A program made the translations under genes and the position numbers. This document shows, one piece after another, positions 34,060 through 35,967 of a stretch of 35,967 nt of DNA. The notes beneath the pieces were generated by a model. It was not told the DNA's origin. It was given only the letters and a program-made list of their open reading frames with translations, and did no database searches. Numbering within the stretch: position 1 is the first letter of the stretch; each line of letters opens with the position of its first letter. Location: positions 1 through 35,967 of the forward strand of contig JAQVWN010000019.1 in NCBI GenBank assembly GCA_028749475.1. The letters run 5' to 3'. The stretch is from Thomasclavelia sp. (GTDB lineage Bacteria > Bacillota_I > Bacilli_A > Erysipelotrichales > Coprobacillaceae).

Positions 34060-35466
34060 TTATTTGTATCTTAATGCATTAGTGAATGATGAAGATGATA
34101 AAGAAGAAACTTTAACGACATCACCAGTATGTGGAGCATGAATATATTGACCATTACCAATATAAATACCAACGTGTCCGTTACGCCATAAGATATCTCC
34201 AACCTCAGCTTCAGATACTGGTACTACAGTTTTAGCTGAAGCACGTTGTTCACCTGAAGTTCTTGGAATTGAAATACCATTTTGAGCATATACCCATTGA
34301 GTGAATCCTGAACAGTCAAATGTATTAGGCCCTGTTGCACCCCATACATATGGACATCCAAGTTTAGTCATTCCGGTATTAACAAAAGCTTGTCCTGAAA
34401 GTTGAACTGTAACTTTAAGATCGACTTTTGATTCATTTCCGGCACTATCTTTATATGAATAAGTTACTGTTTTATCACCAGTAGTATTTACATCAACTAT
34501 ATTAAATGTAACTTTGTCTTTTACATCACCATCTTTAGTATCGATAGCACTTGTAATAAAGCTTTTAGCATCAAAAGCATCACCTTTATTTACAGTGGTA
34601 GCATTTGTAGATAAGACAATATTAGCACTCTTAGAGTCTTTAATTTCAACATTTAATTTCTTAGTAGTTTCATTTTTTGAAGAGTCAACAGAACTTACCT
34701 TAAGTTCATATTTTTCTCCTTCTTTAGATGTATCAATATCTTTATCTGTAGTAATAGCTAAGTTTGTATCTAAATTATCAGATACAGTTACATAATCATT
34801 AATATTAAAAGTATCATTTACATTTACAACGACATTTTCACCCTTTGTAAGGGTCATAGTTGGTGCTTCATAATCACCGACTACAAAATTAAACTTTTTA
34901 GTAATTTTATTACCAGCAGTATCTTCTACTGTAAGTTGAATTGTTTGAGATCCTTCTTTAGAAGTGTCTAATTGCTTGTCTGCTTCAATAAAGTCAGAAA
35001 CATCACCATCGACATTGTCCATAGCTTTAATATAACTAGTTACTTCATTACTTCCATTAACTGGAGTTTCAATTACATATCCTTTAGATCCTGAAATAGT
35101 TTCAAATGTTGGTGCTTTATCATCAACAACATTAACTTTAACTGTTTTAGTAGTCTTATTAGCAAAGTCATCAGTTGCTTCAACATTAACTTTGTATGTT
35201 CCTAATTGTTCATTATCAAGTGATGAACTATCAATCTTAACTGATGCATCACCAGAGTTATCTTCTATATTCAACATATCTTGGTCAAGCTTTTCACCAT
35301 AAGATAAGTTAACTTCATTTGTATTAATTGTAGGTGCTTCTTTATCAGTTGCGGCATACCCTACTAACATGAATGCTCCTACTGCAAGCATTGGGAAGAA
35401 CATTGCTTTTCTTCCTTCTATATGATTTTTATAAAGATTATTTAATTTTGTTTTTACACTATCCAT
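34060..35466 (-). CDS. Secreted NlpC/P60 peptidoglycan endopeptidase with four Ig-like domains
   Basis: The protein has 468 aa. A charged N-terminus and one hydrophobic helix (about 21-38) act as signal peptide or anchor. Four Ig-like DUF5011-type domains follow (about 43-115, 118-197, 200-277 and 281-355), then an NlpC/P60 domain (about 358-468). Its catalytic residues are Cys385 (FDCSGF), His431 (GHVGIYIG) and His443 (YIHAP). These enzymes cut peptide bonds in wall stems, often D-Glu to the diamino acid. It has a near-consensus promoter (35497-35524) and a GGAGG ribosome binding site. The Ig-like domains resemble the one in the 525-aa anchor, but no direct link to that locus is shown. Confidence 0.93.
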   Translation of the reverse strand: MDSVKTKLNNLYKNHIEGRKAMFFPMLAVGAFMLVGYAATDKEAPTINTNEVNLSYGEKLDQDMLNIEDNSGDASVKIDSSSLDNEQLGTYKVNVEATDDFANKTTKTVKVNVVDDKAPTFETISGSKGYVIETPVNGSNEVTSYIKAMDNVDGDVSDFIEADKQLDTSKEGSQTIQLTVEDTAGNKITKKFNFVVGDYEAPTMTLTKGENVVVNVNDTFNINDYVTVSDNLDTNLAITTDKDIDTSKEGEKYELKVSSVDSSKNETTKKLNVEIKDSKSANIVLSTNATTVNKGDAFDAKSFITSAIDTKDGDVKDKVTFNIVDVNTTGDKTVTYSYKDSAGNESKVDLKVTVQLSGQAFVNTGMTKLGCPYVWGATGPNTFDCSGFTQWVYAQNGISIPRTSGEQRASAKTVVPVSEAEVGDILWRNGHVGIYIGNGQYIHAPHTGDVVKVSSLSSSSFTNALRYK

Positions 35467-35496
35467 TCGTTTCCTCCTGTTTAAGCATACCCGTGA

Positions 35497-35524
35497 ATTA
35501 TAACAAACTAAACAAAAAATGCAA
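35497..35524 (-). promoter_or_regulatory. Sigma-A promoter of the NlpC/P60 gene
   Basis: Minus strand TTGCAT and TATAAT are 16 bases apart, and the -10 is also extended (TGTTATAAT). The -10 is about 30 bases upstream of the ATG. Confidence 0.75.
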
Positions 35525-35719
35525 GTTTTCGCTATTATCTAAGGGCTTTCAATCGGCCATACTTCACTCATATCAATGGGTTTGAAAGATTAAAAAAATT
35601 TTAAAAAGCATTGATTTTATCGACATTTATTAATCATTCTAAAGTAATTACCATAATCACATTGTCTCTATTTAGGAGGTAAAATAAAGGCATAAAAAAA
35701 GGAAGATCTCAGTTGAGAT
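35525..35719. other. Gene-free region between the NlpC/P60 promoter and the IS element
   Basis: A plus-strand AGGAGGT near 35674 is not followed by a usable start codon, so it may be a remnant. ATCTCA (35706-35711) pairs with TGAGAT (35714-35719) and on the minus strand is followed by CUUCCUUUUUUU. This looks like a terminator that once served a minus-strand gene now beyond the IS element, which begins at the next base. Confidence 0.45.
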
Positions 35720-35967
35720 TGCAGTTGTAAACTCAAAGTAGACACAAAAAAAGATATAATAAATATATCTTAGAAGTGTCTACTTTTTTCTATGTAGAAA
35801 TGGAGAATTATACAAATGGGAAGATATAAAGGTGGAAAGGATCGTTATTGGAGTAAAGAAGATAAACTAAGAATTGTTAAAGAAGCTCTTTTAGCAGACA
35901 AGATAGTTACCATATCTGATAAGTATAATATTTCGAATGGTATGCTGTATAAATGGATAAAAGATTA
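35720..35967 (+). mobile_element. Left end of an IS3-family insertion sequence (cut by window edge)
   Basis: The terminal repeat at 35720-35745 begins with TG and is the inverted match of 102-127. Inside the element AAAGTAGACAC (35735-35745) is repeated in inverse at 35776-35786, with an AAGATATA/TATATCTT hairpin between. This may fold in RNA read from outside and limit transposase translation. The orfA gene starts at 35816. Confidence 0.75.
35816..35967 (+). CDS. IS3-family transposase OrfA, N-terminal fragment (cut by window edge)
   Basis: The ATG at 35816 has GGAG about 10 bases upstream. The 50 visible residues begin MGRYKGGKDRYWSKEDKLRIV and contain a helix-turn-helix (ADKIVTISDKYNISNGMLYKW). 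This is the usual start of IS3/IS911-type OrfA, the DNA-binding part of the transposase. OrfB and the frameshift site lie outside the window. The same orientation and matching ends link it to the fragment at 1-127. Confidence 0.85.
   Translation, partial: MGRYKGGKDRYWSKEDKLRIVKEALLADKIVTISDKYNISNGMLYKWIKD

Noticed and set aside
35670-35700. A plus-strand gene after the AGGAGGT near 35674
   Set aside because: No ATG, GTG or TTG in a useful position follows and stop codons come at once; probably a remnant or chance match.
1-35967. Composite transposon bounded by the two IS3-family ends
   Set aside because: Most genes between the ends are core housekeeping genes in a conserved order, so the segment is unlikely to move as one unit.

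Overview
The window looks like chromosomal DNA of a low-GC Bacillota. AT-rich codon use, strong AGGAGG-type ribosome binding sites, TGA used only as a stop, and a gmk / priA-rsmB-rlmN-prpC-prkC-rsgA-rpe-thiN gene order all point there. A gut-type Erysipelotrichia-like organism is a guess; nothing here fixes genus or species. No rRNA, tRNA or CRISPR array was seen.

Layout. (1) Positions 1-127 are the right end of an IS3-family element: the last 32 codons of its transposase plus the right terminal repeat. Positions 35720-35967 are the left end of a related element in the same orientation, with the first 50 codons of orfA. (2) Positions 197-15177, all on the minus strand, form a dedicated cell-surface locus. 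It holds a C-type-lectin-like protein with 13 tandem modules and a C-terminal dockerin (1630 aa), a small secreted one-module protein, a type I signal peptidase, an ECF sigma factor fused through a membrane segment to an extracellular domain, a cohesin-bearing membrane-anchored protein (525 aa), and a long protein with an N-terminal cohesin, eight modules and a C-terminal dockerin (1043 aa). A second, divergent cohesin-bearing anchor (371 aa), a 50-aa membrane peptide, a lipoprotein and a membrane protein follow; the last carries the same extracellular domain as the sigma factor but no sigma part. (3) Positions 15569-19214 hold a HAD phosphatase, a LysR regulator, an MFS transporter and a reverse rubrerythrin. 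(4) Positions 19333-29183 are a compact housekeeping cluster on the minus strand, thiN back to gmk. (5) Positions 29269-35466 hold rqcH-pgeF (plus), then an orphan prepilin peptidase, nnr and an NlpC/P60 wall hydrolase (minus).

The likely novelty is the surface locus. It has all the parts of a cohesin-dockerin assembly (two anchors, an adaptor with both cohesin and dockerin, a lectin-like tip with dockerin) but no recognisable catalytic domain, so it reads as an adhesion or matrix system rather than a cellulosome. It also carries its own sigma factor and signal peptidase. Two ECF-type promoter motifs (GGAAC, 17-18 bases, GTC) lie upstream of the lectin-like gene and the 525-aa anchor, which suggests the tethered sigma factor drives the locus. 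The 1043-aa gene instead has a long leader bounded by a 12-base inverted repeat. All functional links within the locus are inferences from sequence.
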